From assembly GCA_025890175.1 (NCBI GenBank), contig JANPYM010000011.1:1282299-1346298 (forward strand): a stretch of 64,000 nucleotides of DNA, written 5' to 3'. The position numbers and the translations under genes were made by a program. Below the pieces are notes generated by a model that made no database searches, was not told where the DNA came from, and saw only the letters and a list, made by a program, of their open reading frames with translations. How positions within the stretch are numbered: the first letter of the stretch is position 1; every line of letters starts with the position of its first letter. Positions 1 to 11,740 of the stretch are shown here, piece by piece. The DNA comes from Ciborinia camelliae. Taxonomy: Eukaryota > Ascomycota > Leotiomycetes > Helotiales > Sclerotiniaceae.

Positions 1-492
1 TGAAGGTCTAGAGAGGTACGGTAGCTAGTATGTACGAGATCCCATATTCATCCTCAAATTCAATCTCAGCGGCTGGGCTTGGGTCGACTAATGTTATGTA
101 TGTCTACCGGTATCTGATTCTGACATCCATGGATGGTTTCCACACTCCAGAAAGCTCGGGCTGCAATCAGACAATGAGAGATTTTTGATTCTCGAATCCA
201 GCTCATATACTAGGTATACTTATACTACTGTACAGTAAGTATAGGTACCTAGGTCATTGAATTCGTTTGATGGAATGAAAAATCCACTCGACTCATTCAC
301 TTACGTCCGGACTATTGGAGATAGAGAATCATCACCATCGACATGGAAAATGCAATATATACAAAAACATATTCATTCAAGTCGATCGATGGGTGTAGGT
401 TGGGGGTAATGTAACGTTATCATTAAAATATTTATGCTTGAAGTAGTCCTATACTCCTTTTCCGAACTTAACATTCCAACCTAACCCTTTTC
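1..492. other. 3' flank of NEM1, no gene seen
   Basis: This stretch lies downstream of the stop codon of the phosphatase gene. It is AT-rich, has no convincing open reading frame, and contains one TAGGTACCTAGGT cluster near 242-254 of the type scattered through the window. Confidence 0.6.
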
Positions 493-2112
493 TTAAGTCA
501 TATGCTTCCCATCCTCCCCACCACGTAATGCAAGAAAAGCCCGTACATCTGTCACATACTGCAGTCCTTCTAAAAGGGGCACAAGATGCAGAAGATCATT
601 ATCCGTAGGGTCATTGATCCACCCTTCTATGGGTATTGCATTGTCTGCCATATTATTAGCTCCATTCCGCACCTCACAAATGACGTAGATTCACCTTGAT
701 GGAACAGATAACTCGTTGGACTATTATCTAAAATCATGACTTTGCTAAGGTCAGGCTCGACAGAGCTCAGATCTTTGATGTAGGCGTTGTTTCGAAAGGT
801 ACAGTGCTGACGATAGTATCGTGCCGAAAAGAATTTACGCTCCTGTTCTAGCCAATCTATAACCGGGTCTGCATAATCTTGAAGTGATGCTGTGAAAACA
901 ACCAAATTATACCACTTGCAAACCTGTGACCTTGTTAGTAACTTTTCCTCCATGATATATATCACTGCTTACACGTCGCAAGAACTCATCGCAATATGGC
1001 CTCTTATTTACATAATACAATATTGGATGTTGGGGACCAGCTCCTCCTGCGCCCATGAAGTTTGTGATTTGTACCTCAACCATATGACCAGTACTCATTC
1101 GACCTCCATGAACCATACTGTGTATCAAAGTTTCGTCGAGGTCAAGGACGAGGGTCTTTTGTGTAAGCTTCCCCACGGGAGCATCAAAAGTGTAGGATGG
1201 TTGTCGACGAGGTATGAGAGGTCGTGGTGGCGCTGGAGCTCGCGGATACTTTGTCATGAGGAGAGAGGAAGTGGCAGGGGATGTTGGCGACTTCATGATT
1301 GCAGCAGTCATCTCGGTAGCAGACATAGAACCGCCGGATCCATCACTCTGAGTAGTGTTTGACTGTGCCTTCCGGTGTTTCCGCTGTCTTAGATTGTCGT
1401 CGCTATGGAGCTTTATGCGAATAGATCTCCTAGCAGGCGAGATCTCGTCAGAACTCTGTAAGGACTTCGAACGCGTTTGGCGATTCGCCAGGTTCGTTGC
1501 CGAGTTATCTGTCTCACTAAGAAACCGGTCATTATCTGATTCAGACTCAGATGAGACGAAGGACGAGGGATTTGGCGGAGAAGGATCTCTCGATGAGGAT
1601 GTTTTTGCAGCTGGCATCTTTCCATTGGCCAAATAGCTCATACTGCTGCTCTCAGAAATAGGCGATCCTCCGGTCGTTTGGGTTATTAAATCTCCAGTCG
1701 TGCCACCAAACAGTTTTCTGAATTGAGATATTGGGGCGAAATTACCCCTTTCGTCGTACAAGCAAGCTATAACGTATACTCCCGGCGCAACAAGAGTAGA
1801 TAGCACCCACCGTATTGAATCATAAAACATCCTCGTCATTCGCACATGCTCATTTGCATGGTAAGTTGTTGTGCCTTCTTTGTCCAATAGTGGTGTGCCT
1901 TCGTGTAATGAGTTGACATCGTCGGGGTTTGAGTCTGGCGCATCCTCCTGATCAAGTCCTTCCGACTTCTCGCTGCATACCTCTTCTCGCGAATTCCTTC
2001 TAGATTCTGATATAGTTGCGGATGCCAATACATTTCCCAGCGAATTCGAACGTGAAAGTGATGGAGAATGCGGAGGAGACCCTCGCCCCGAGAGGATATT
2101 CAGAGAATTCAT
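493..2112 (-). CDS. NEM1: Nem1-type nuclear envelope protein phosphatase (HAD/FCP family)
   Basis: The 506-residue protein has a disordered, Ser-rich N-terminal half, a hydrophobic segment at about residues 102-118, and a C-terminal FCP1/Dullard-like domain. The catalytic DLDETLIH motif (DxDxT) starts near residue 324. In yeast, Nem1 with Spo7 dephosphorylates the lipin Pah1 at the nuclear/ER membrane and so controls phosphatidate use and nuclear envelope growth. Three exons are read (2112-973, 923-695, 644-493) with 49 and 50 bp introns. They join RR to VCKWYNLVVF and HQ to DNAIPIEGW, as the family requires. I chose the ATG of MNSLNILSGR. The frame stays open upstream to 2316 but has no ATG. 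The family is clear; the exact start is less sure. Confidence 0.9.
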
Positions 2113-3831
2113 AATGGTTTCCGATCCATGGAGGAAGGCTTCTATCAATCGGTCATAAACAATGGAGATGGGCGAGATTCCAAGCAAAAGAGCTAGGAGC
2201 GCAAAGCTCCAAAAGCTTATGAAATCGAGGTTCGGTTCGGGAAGTATGTTTGCTTTTTCTTTAGAGCCAAATAATATTTTCGCGCAAGTTATCGTCGCGT
2301 TGGACTGAATGTTCACAAGGAGGCGATTGTTTTGAATTAATATAGTGTTGAGTAGCGTTGAGTAGTGTTGAATAGTGTATTCGTGCAGTGTTGTTAGTGT
2401 ATGGGATGCTCCGTACGGGGTGTGTTAAACTACAAAGCCAAAGCCGCTGGTCTGGACAAATAGAATTTCAGAGAATAATGAAACTGGAGAAACCCGCTGT
2501 TCTAGAAAAAAGAAAAAGATTGCCCTCGGGAAGAAGTGGAGGGAGAGAAGAGAAGAGAGGAGAGGAGAGTCGTGAGGTCCTGTATAATAAAAGGAGTGTC
2601 AAATGAGAGAAATGGGCGAGGGATAGAATTATCATAAATATTATTAGTAGGTAGGTATCATATGAAACCGTGTTAATATCTGCAATGCGTTACAACAACA
2701 ACGACTGGAAGGTTTACTCATAAGTGCTGTTGGTGCATACATACAGTAGGTAGGTACATACACATAGATAGGTAGGTAGGTAGGTAGGTACCGGTAAGGT
2801 ATACATAATATAATTGGGATGGAGGGCACGATGGATGATGGGGATTGGATTGGATTGGATTGGATTAGGTACAGTACCTACTACCGACCTACCTGTCTGG
2901 TACCACTCACTGCCAGACGTCCCTACCTACCTAGTAGGTACCTAGGGATGAGTTGGTGGTACATGTGATAGTGGGGATATTATTATTTGGGGGATTTTAG
3001 GGGAGGAGGACCATAGATGATAGGTACGGATACCTATTGTTACCTTTTACTTTTGAGCTGTTGCATGTGTACTCCAGTTACCATTTCAGTTCGCCAACTA
3101 CCTACTCTCAGTATATATGTGGTGATATGTGGTGATATGTGGTGATATGTGGTGATATGTGGTGATATGTGGTGATATGTGGTGATATGTGGTGATATGC
3201 GGTGATATGTGGTGATGATAGAAGGAGAAGGTGGTGATAGCAGGCGTTGATAGTAGGCGTTGCCGTTCTTTGTATTCCGTATGGTGACCGGAGAGTATTC
3301 TGTATGTATTCTGTATGTATTCTGTAACCCCCTCCTCATATACGAATATACTTTTCGGGATCTATTGACCTAGCTGGAGTATCCAGATATCCAGGTTCCA
3401 GATACCTGTACTCTCCGTATAGTAGGTGTATCGCTATCTTCACCCTTTCACCGCTCCCGCACTCAGCGTTCTGCCATTAAAAGCAGATATTACTCACACT
3501 TGCCAAACAAAAAAATGAGCTCTTCAAGTATAACAACATCCATACGTAAGTGAAGCAGAACAAGTATACTGTTATAGAACTACCTACCTATACAAATTCA
3601 AAAGTACCTACCCTATACAACTTCGACAGAAACCTAACTCCAACAAACAACAACCCAATACAGCAAAGCAAAGAAAAGCAATCACAACCTGTGAAACTTT
3701 ATTGAGGGGCAATCGCTCTTGCATGATTATCCGACAACTCCAACTACAGTAGCATTTCTCTTTCTTTTCAAAGCCGTTTATCCAACTCCTAGCTGCTACA
3801 AACAATTCGCCAGCCTCTACAAACGAAAAAC
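2113..3831. other. Divergent spacer between NEM1 and GCD7
   Basis: This shared upstream region of two divergent genes holds no convincing gene. It contains a TTGGA-like run (about 2841-2865), TAGG tetranucleotide runs (2765-2791 and 2921-2950) and a 10-bp tandem array (3121-3210). Its promoters are probably at either end. Confidence 0.6.
3121..3210. repeat. 10-bp tandem repeat, unit GGTGATATGT
   Basis: Nine consecutive 10-base units are nearly identical; the eighth ends in C instead of T. A related decamer precedes the array. It lies in the NEM1/GCD7 spacer about 620 bp upstream of the GCD7 start. The period is close to one helical turn. Confidence 0.95.
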
Positions 3832-5317
3832 ATGCCTCCAGTTCATAGTGGAGGATATGCGCCAAATCTTGGGGCATACCTGAAATCGTTGAAAGGTCAA
3901 CCAGTGGAGTCATCCATAGAAAATTTAGTATCGTATGTACCCCTCCATGAGCTTCGTTGTACAATGAACTAACATATTGCAGATTGTTGAAACGAAGACA
4001 GATCAAAAACTCGAGATCATGCGCCACAGCTACGGCCCATTTATTACTTCAAGTTGTCGCAAAGCAAAGATGGACGGACGTCACAAAAGTATTGGAGCGG
4101 ATTCGGAAAGTGGGACAAAGGTTAATTGAAGCCCAACCAAGGGAAATGGCCGTCGGTAATATCGTTCGCAGAGTGCTTGGTATGATCAGGGACGAGGCAA
4201 AAGAGGACCGCATTGAGGATTTCAGTGATTCAGCATCGACCAGTCAAATTGGTTCACCCAGGCGTGAGGGCTTCAGCGATGTGGGATTACCAAGGGTGGG
4301 CACATTTAGCCCAAGCCCACGGCCTCCTTTGACGACATCGCATACGTCTTATCCTGCCCAGCATGGCGTTCCTGTGCAGCAGTCGATGTTCAACCTCCTC
4401 TCGGCTGCCCCTTCACCGGCCTCAACACCCCCAGGAACCGCATCTCCACATGGCAGAGCGGTGGTGGATATGATATCACTTGCGAATAAGATGGCTTCTA
4501 CCACGAGAGATCTTAAAGCCGAGATTATTAGTGGTATCGAGGAAATCATCGACGAGCTTGATCAAGTAGATGATCAAATTGCTAGTTATGCACAGGAACA
4601 AATTTCCGAGAAAGAAGTTATACTCACCCATGGTTCCTCGAGGAGTGTTCAAAAGTTCTTGCTGAAAGCTGCAGAGAAGAGAAAGTTCACTGTGGTGGTT
4701 ACCGAATCATACCCAAATCACCATTCAACAACTCATACCACAGTTACTGGAAAGGCAAAGCAGGATACCGATGGGGATTTGGACACGGAAGCCTTTTTAA
4801 AACCACTTTCAGCTGCTGGAATCACTGTTATTCTTGTACCGGATGCTGCAATATTTGCGATCATGTCGAGAGTTAACAAGGTCATTTTGGCTACCCATTC
4901 CGTCATCGCCAATGGAGGGTTAGTAGCTGCAGCCGGGGCACGCATCATCGCGAAAGCTGCAAAGTTTCACAAAGTATCAGTCATTGTTGTTAGTGGCGTT
5001 TACAAGCTCAGTCCGGAATATCCTTTTGAGTTTGAATCCCTCATAGAATATGGCGATCCTGGAAATGCGGTTGGATTTGAAGATGGGGAATTTGTAGATA
5101 AGGTTGAAGTCGACAATCCTCTCTTCGACTATGTCCCCCCTGATCTAGTTGATTTCTACATTACCAACCTGTAAGTACCTATTTATCCTTTCCTTCGATG
5201 AATACTACTAACAATTTCAACAGAGGTACCCATGCGCCTTCTTATCTATACAGGATTGTCGCAGATCACTATAAATCTGAAGATATAAACTTTCACAAGC
5301 CAGAACTCCAGTTTTAG
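3832..5317 (+). CDS. GCD7: Translation initiation factor eIF2B subunit beta
   Basis: The 460-residue protein is a regulatory subunit of eIF2B, the cytosolic guanine nucleotide exchange factor for eIF2. Together with the alpha and delta subunits it senses phosphorylated eIF2alpha. The C-terminal half is a typical IF-2B Rossmann-like domain with ILTHGSSRSV, AIFAIMSRVNKVILATHS and ANGGLVAAAGA. The end, LFDYVPPDLVDFYITNLG, is characteristic of beta rather than alpha or delta. A low-complexity Ser/Pro insertion follows the N-terminal helical part. The exons are 3832-3932, 3983-5170 and 5224-5317. Exon 1 encodes MPPVHSGGY and joins SIENLVS to LLKRRQIKNS. The gene is divergent from NEM1. Confidence 0.93.
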
Positions 5318-6110
5318 ATGCATTCTAGATGCCTAGGTAGTTTTAATAATACAAGTCATTCTCCACAATTTCATTTGGCCACTAAGTCATGTATTTTAAC
5401 CTTAACTTCCCCTCTGGTCTATCAGTAGTATAATTCCGACTTATCTCATTTAAAAAGAAAATACGACAGGTGCCACCCATGTGGCTTCAACATGACAAAC
5501 TTTCTCCCCAAAACTCATGGAAGACTTAAAGCAAGATCGGGGCAAATTGTCGATTTAGAGGCACGCATTTATAAGGCAACTCAGCACCAAGCTATTCGGA
5601 ACTAGGGAAGCTTTGCTCGTGCAATCTGGTTCTGTTTACTTCGAATATTAATGGTGCAATCATTGAAACTGGGCTTTATCAGAATCAAAATTTGGATAAT
5701 GATGACGTTTATAATGCACCCATTGGCCACGACTCCGAGCACCCTATCACCTTGGTACCAATAGCCATCTTCGGTCGTCTACTGCAGTGGTTGCCTGCCT
5801 TCGAACGCGTAATCCTGCAGAACTGTGACTTATTTTCTCGCTTAAGCATGTGGTGAGAGAGAAGCCCCCTAGAATGTGGATTAGGATTGGCAGACAATAA
5901 CGATTGCAGATGTGGGGTTGCTTATCTAGGTACGACAGGGCCGAACCTGTAGCTATATTAGGCCAACTTCATCTCCAAGATTCAAAGTTCAAGATCCAAG
6001 ATTCATACAAACATTCAATTCCTACTCTATTCGTAGTTATTTCCCAAAAGTCATCTCACAACAATTACTCACTTCCGAATTTGCTATTGCTATCAATAGG
6101 GCTGTACAAC
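5318..6110. other. Spacer between GCD7 and the RS/RGG protein gene
   Basis: This 0.8 kb holds the 3' end of GCD7 and the 5' region of the next gene on the same strand. The open frames here are short and do not look coding. No repeat stands out. Confidence 0.5.
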
Positions 6111-8697
6111 ATGGATCAGTCTGCTCCTCCTCCGTACAGCGAAACTGATATCTTCTCAAACACGAATACGACAACACTAACACCTGCAACAACGGAAGCA
6201 GACAATGCATCTGGAGTGGGAAGAGTACAATCAAATACATCGTCAACTGAAGATTCGTTAATATATACTCCTCCTTACTCGCCAACTGAGCCCGATCATC
6301 AGGGTAGGCACAACATTCGATTCTGCACTGTTCTTGAGGCAATCAAAACCTGCATTTAGGCATAGCTTTTCTAGTTTCTTACTCTACACCTTTTTCAACT
6401 TTGAAGTTTCCCAAAGTTTTGATAAAATGAGCCTCCAGACCTTCCTTGTGTTAATCTTTCTTGACAAGCTAAATCGGCTTTTCATTATTTCATAGCCTTT
6501 TGAACAATCAAGTTTCCTATCTAGTTTATGTCATTTAGTACTCTTCTCCTCAATCTGGTTTTACTTTTGTATATCTCAATTCTCTAGGAACAATCCAATG
6601 TGATATCTAGTCTATTTTGTCTAGTTCTTTCTTTAAAGCTCGCTTATTTCGGGAGGCTTAATGATTCTCATAACTTACAGCACAAGCATTCAACTAACAC
6701 CTCATTGCTCTAGACTTAAACGATAGCTCCGAACACCTCTCTTCCCATGATTACTTCGAATCGCGGCCAATACCTCGCCGATTCTCAGCTCCAAGCACCA
6801 CTCAACATAGTATTCATGTTACGCCGAGAAGCACACCAGATGATATTCCCATTCCAGCTTCCGCATCAGACTACGGTATTACACAACATGATTGGTCAAC
6901 ATTCCTAAACTACCTACTCCCTAACCACACACTTAATGTCAACAACAATGTAGCTGATCGCAAGCTCAAGGCTGAATTGATTGACGAGCGTATGCATAGA
7001 CTTACACTAAATGAACATGATCGTTCCAGACTTGACATCAATGAAGTTCGAGCGCAGCTTAGTCCTCTTCGTCAACCTATTGTCTCGCCTAATGCAGACT
7101 GGGCAGAACAAATGGATGAATTGATCAAAGTTTGGAACAAGGGTTTCTTTGTTCCTCGTGGATTCAAGATTGTTCGGGTTCATATGGGACGACCTGAGCT
7201 GATGGGAAGAGGGAGTATGCCTGGTTCTTGGATACCAGATGAAGAGGGGCCGTCACAGTTCCTCGGGCATAGTCGAGGACGTAGAGGAATGTTTGGCCGT
7301 CATAATCGTCAGTCTCCATGTCATGAACGGACTCGAGGATTCAGAATGAGTTCTTTAGTTGCGAATGATGAGGGGTTCAGAATTGGACAAAATGGTCTTG
7401 TTGCCGACTCCAATGGTTTTCGTATTGGTAATATGTTTATAGCAGATGATAAAGGGTTACAAGTAGGTGGTAACCGAGGTCTTATAGCCGATAAATATGG
7501 GGTAAGTATCGGTGGTCACAGATTCGGAGGAAGAGGAAGAGGAAGAGGAAGAGGGGGTCTATATATGCAGGAGGGCCACCGAGGACGGGCACGCGAACAA
7601 GAAGGCTGGCATCGTGGACGATCGAATTCACATCATGGAAGCCATGGAAGAAGAGCAAGAGATTATTCCTCTTCTTCTTCCTCCTCATCCTCATCTAGCT
7701 CCTCTAGCTCCGATTCCGACGCATCATTAGGTTCTCTATCCGACTACGATCATCTCAAAGACCAACAACTACCAATCGCCAAACATACATTAATGACATG
7801 GCTCAATCACCCTGAGTATCCCATGACGAAACAAAACGTCCTGAAAATGAATCAAGATATCAGATCAACGAAGAAAAATCCCGGTTTCGACAAATCTACC
7901 TCGAGTGAAGAGCTCGCCTCCTTACGAAAAGAAGTCAAAGATCTACTTAAAAAATTCAAAGACGAGAAGAAATCTCAAAAGAAAATAAGGAAGATTATGC
8001 GAAAAGAACAGCGAGGACTTAAGAAAGCGCATAGGAAAGAACGAAAAGATGCTAGGAACGCGGAACGGAAGGCTACGAAGAAAGACAGGAAAAAATGGAA
8101 GAGGGGAGATTTCCCAGGTGGCTTTCCTGCTGCTATACCCATGGCAAACGACCCAAGTCCTCCCGAGATACCAAGGATAAGAAATCTTCCACTTCCAAAT
8201 ATCCGCAACCCTTCTTCGATTTACACACAGTCTTCTGGGGCTCATAATCCTAATATTACAGCTATCCACGGAAGTTGGCCTTTCCTATCCTCACTCCATC
8301 CCAAAGCTCAAGCACCCGGGCCCAATCAGAAGAATCAAACCCAAACTCCCTCGATGCACAATTCTCTCACCCATTCAAATTCATTCTCTCGGGACGCATC
8401 AAGGATGCATATAGAAGCATCCTCTCTCCTAGCTCAAGCTATGGCCAAAGAAATAGAAGCGAGGAACCTCCGAATTGTTTTGGATAACGATGATTATGGT
8501 GACGATGCTAGTGAGTATATGGGTGAGAAGGGTACTAGTAATAGCGGGTTGGAGAGAGACGAGTCGGAGTCGATACGAAGAAAGAGGAAGAGGCGAGAGA
8601 TAGAAGGGTTAGAGGAAGAGGCAGGAGGATTGAGGAGGGAGGGGGAGAAGTTAATGGCGGAGGCGGTGCGGATGGATGAGGAGTTTGCAAGGGAGAT

Positions 8698-8759
<62 letters not shown>

Positions 8760-8824
8760 GTGATGTGTATGGGGGTCGATTTGGAGGTGGGCGGGGGCAG
8801 GTTAGAGGGATCATTAGGATGTGA
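6111..8824 (+). CDS. Large disordered RS/RGG/EQ-rich protein, function unknown
   Basis: The model has two exons, 6111-6303 and 6714-8824, giving 767 residues. The intron is unusually long (410 bp) but has a CTAAC branch site and joins PDHQ to DLNDSSE in frame. Visible parts in order are a PPPY-like N-terminus and four imperfect repeats of about 14 residues with the core LVADxxGFxIG (about residues 278-334). An RGRGRGRG patch, an SR/RGR-rich stretch and a polyserine tract follow. Next come a very basic Lys/Arg coiled-coil-like segment and a C-terminal (Glu-Gln) run ending in GGGRGQVRG. The composition suggests RNA binding or phase separation, which is inference only. I do not recognise a family. 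Confidence 0.75.
7352..7522 (+). repeat. Intragenic repeat coding for four ~14-residue units
   Basis: Within the unknown protein, the segments SLVANDEGFRIG, GLVADSNGFRIG, MFIADDKGLQVGG and GLIADKYGVSIGG follow each other without spacer. Codons differ between units, so it is an old duplication kept at protein level. Confidence 0.8.
8699..8757 (+). repeat. Hexanucleotide repeat CAGGAG, coding for (Gln-Glu)n
   Basis: About nine to ten tandem CAGGAG units lie at the 3' end of the unknown gene and encode alternating Glu and Gln. The near-perfect DNA identity suggests recent slippage, so the copy number probably varies between strains. Confidence 0.95.
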
Positions 8825-9340
8825 ATATTCAGGGGTGAATATGGGAATGAGTGTACTAAACTGATAAAATATCTCTTCTATGTCGTCTAAGCGTTGTTGC
8901 GATTTCGATGTTCAAATTTAAGTTGGAAGATACGAGAAGTATTTTGAAAGTTTCAGAGGAATACAGCTGTACTATCTATCTCCTGATTAAACATTGAGAG
9001 AACATCATTTCACGTTTTACGGATTTTAATTGAATTCACCAATAAATGCCCAAATGATAAAGGAAATATTTAAATATATATCTTTAGACGACAGCGAGAA
9101 AGAGTTTGGATGAGTATATGTATGTGTGTATTATATATATACCTAATCATTAAACGAGAAAGTCAAACCTTCTACGCTTGATTTGTATTACCTACAAGTA
9201 GGTTACTGAATGATGTTATGAAATATTAATTGAATGTGAAATTGGTACTGTTTCTTATGATCCTCTTAATTTTTGTTTATCCCCTTAATATCTTAAAGCC
9301 AAGTGGGTATCTTTTCCCCAACTTCATCTGATCTCATGAT
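8825..9340. other. Convergent 3' spacer
   Basis: This AT-rich spacer lies between two convergent genes. No open frame or repeat in it looks coding. Confidence 0.5.
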
Positions 9341-10392
9341 TTACCTTCCAGGAACCTCCAAAAGCACACCTCCATCAACCGCAATAATCTCCCCATTGAC
9401 ATAATTATTCTTCGACAAAAACAACACCGCCATCGCCATTTCCTCATCACTACACACCCGTTAGCGTTTTCCCGTTTCATAGACACGAGAAGAAGAAGAA
9501 AACATACCTTCCCGCTCTATCCATTGGCACATGACCCTTCTCCTGAATTTTCTTATCCTCCAAATGACTCTTCTGATTCTCATCACTCTCTCCCACCGTC
9601 ATCTCACTGGGAAAATATCCCGGCGCAATACTATTAACCCTAACCCCAATCTCTTTAAACTCATAACTCATCAACTTACTCAAATGCACCGTAGCACCCT
9701 TCGCTGCATTATATGAGAAATGTCCTTGAGCATGTCTCATAATACCACTCATGGAACTAATGACTATTACCGAGGAAGACATACTTCCATGATATTTATG
9801 CGCTGCTTGCAAGAGTGGAAGAAAGCACACAGTGGTGAAATAGACGGCCGATACGTTGGTATTGAAAGTAGTTCCCCATTCTTCGAAACTTTCCGAGTTG
9901 AAAAGTTTATCTTTAAGTTCGACTACATCCGAAGAATTTGGTTCTGCTTTGGGGCCGGAAATCCCTGCGCCGGCGAGCAGGAGACTAATATATTTTTCTT
10001 TTTTGCTAATCTCGGCAACGAGGGTTTCAAGATCTTTCTTGCTGGTAACGTCACAGGGGCCAATACTATAGTTTTATCAGACATTAATAGACAGTAATAG
10101 AGAGAATAGGAAGTTCACGGGATGATAGAACATCCAGATGTGGGCGAATGTTGCTTGGCAGCATTTTCGAGGGCTTCCATTCGGCGACCTGTAATATATA
10201 CTTTTGCGCCATTAGCAGCTAATGCTTGTGCTGCCCTGTTAATCCATCAGTATTCATTATATTCTTCCAGATTAGAAAGGGTAAGAATGGGAAATACATC
10301 AACCCAATGCCCGTTCCACCGCCTGTGATGACACAAACATGATTCTTCATTAAGAAGAGGTTCTCAGCTCTGAGTTCATTTGTACCAACCAT
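9341..10392 (-). CDS. Short-chain dehydrogenase/reductase
   Basis: The 292-residue classical SDR is an NAD(P)H-dependent oxidoreductase. The cofactor motif ITGGGTGIG lies near the N-terminus, DVT is present, and the catalytic residues are SSMSG followed by YNAAK (YxxxK). The usual NNAG is replaced by LAGAG. Four exons (10392-10298, 10235-10119, 10065-9508, 9449-9341) restore GTGIG-LMAAQALAANGA, SIIP-IGPCDVTS and DRAG-SDEEMAM. The C-terminus ends GEIIAVDGGVLLEVPGR, as expected for the family. The substrate cannot be told. Weak similarity in layout to fungal rhamnolipid/3-oxoacyl-ACP reductase-like SDRs is only an impression. Confidence 0.88.
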
Positions 10393-11153
10393 TTTGTATA
10401 GGATTAGAAGAGACAATGTATCAATTTTGGTTTTGGTGTGAAGATGGGAAGATGAGAGAGATCGGTGTAAGGAATCAACAGAATGATATAAAACCTGGAA
10501 AAAACGAACTTACCTACCTAGAGGCTAGATAATGTTATGTTTGTGCGCTACGGAGTACTTGCTCCTTGCTCCTTGCTCCTTCATCCTTGATCTGATGTTG
10601 ATATTGTTAACCTTACCTTACCTTACCTTACCTACCTACTTAGTCCCTACGTCATCTCGTCATCTCGCCACCTCGCTTTGGTGCCGTTTGATGTGGCAGC
10701 TCCCCTCCCATACAATACAGCAAGGTTAACTCTAGCCGAGAAATCTATAGATGTCGATAAAATAATCCGTGGACATGATGAAGATGAAGATGAAGATGAA
10801 GATTTGGATATGTGTCGTGTAAGGTCAAAATAACCTAGGAAAAGTGTACCCACGAAGAACTTCCAAAGCTTAGATAGGATGTTCTAGAAAGTAATTCATG
10901 AATATGGAAATCACTCGAGAGGAAAGTTCTCACGGTATCTGGGTACTTGGGATGAGATATACACATATTCATTATCCTGTATATTCCTGAAAAGGTCGTT
11001 AAAATCGTCGTTGTATGCCAATTCTGCTTCATAATTCCACCCTTTCTTCATGAGCGGTGGTATGTATAGGTCGATTAGGTGCCCCGGCAGTGTCTCTCCT
11101 CGATTTCCTCCTAGTTTGTTGTTGTACATTAAAAGTCTCGTAGTTCAAACTCC
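10393..11153. other. Spacer between SDR and GRX5, with one small open frame
   Basis: This is the 5' region of the SDR and the 3' flank of GRX5. CCTTACCTTA-type repeats occur at about 10611-10640 and a GATGAA run at about 10778-10803. A 72-codon frame at 10911-11129 is listed separately. Confidence 0.5.
10911..11129 (-). CDS. Possible small gene, 72 residues, unknown
   Basis: An ATG-initiated frame ends 25 bp downstream of the GRX5 stop and runs on the same strand. It starts MYNNKLGGNRGE and includes an acidic/aromatic stretch (WNYEAELAYNDDFNDLF). The residue composition looks protein-like, but I recognise no family and see no clear upstream exon. It may be a gene, an exon of a gene in the GRX5 3' region, or chance. 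Confidence 0.25.
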   Translation of the reverse strand: MYNNKLGGNRGETLPGHLIDLYIPPLMKKGWNYEAELAYNDDFNDLFRNIQDNEYVYISSQVPRYRENFPLE

Positions 11154-11740
11154 TCAAGATGAAGCATCAACCAAGACCTTATTCTCCTCCAAAAACTTGG
11201 CCAATTCTCCATTCTGATGCATTGCAATCAAAATATCACATCCACCTACAAACTCCTTGTTGACATAAAGTTGGGGTATCGTTGGCCACTCAGAGTATTC
11301 TTTGATTCCTGTTTGCCATGCTTATTAGCTCCCGAATAACATGTATCTTGGATTGATATTTAAGACTAACCTTGCCTTAACCCTTCATCCTCCAGGACGT
11401 TAAGAGCAGCGAATTTCTCTGGATCCAAACCCTGTAGACTCAAAATCTGGATGGTTGCTTTTGAGAATCCACACATTGGCTGTTCCGGTGTACCTTTCAT
11501 GAAGAGTACAACAGGCTTTGAACCAACAACTTGATCAATCTGCTTGCGAACTTCTGAGGAGAGATATCGCGAGGTAATGTGAGAGAATCTAGGGGTGGAG
11601 AATTTGGAGGCAAATGTAACTGGGCGGGCAGCTTGTCGGAACACCTAGATATCTTTATTAATACTTTGGATGATATGACGAGTCTTTAACTGGGCTAAAA
11701 GGATTACGCATACCGACGACAACATTGGTCTGGCAATCAT
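11154..11740 (-). CDS. GRX5: Mitochondrial monothiol glutaredoxin
   Basis: The 151-residue protein has an N-terminal presequence rich in Arg/Ser (from [17 protein letters not shown]) and a glutaredoxin domain. The active-site motif CGFS has its cysteine near residue 67. [19 protein letters not shown] carries the TIPQ and GGCD glutathione-binding motifs. In yeast, Grx5 passes Fe-S clusters from the Isu scaffold to targets in the matrix. The exons are 11740-11714, 11644-11371 and 11308-11154. The small first exon supplies the ATG, because the main exon begins with GTG right after an acceptor. An alternative ATG five codons downstream (MLSSV) is possible. DRE2, another Fe-S assembly gene, lies elsewhere in the window. 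Confidence 0.9.
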
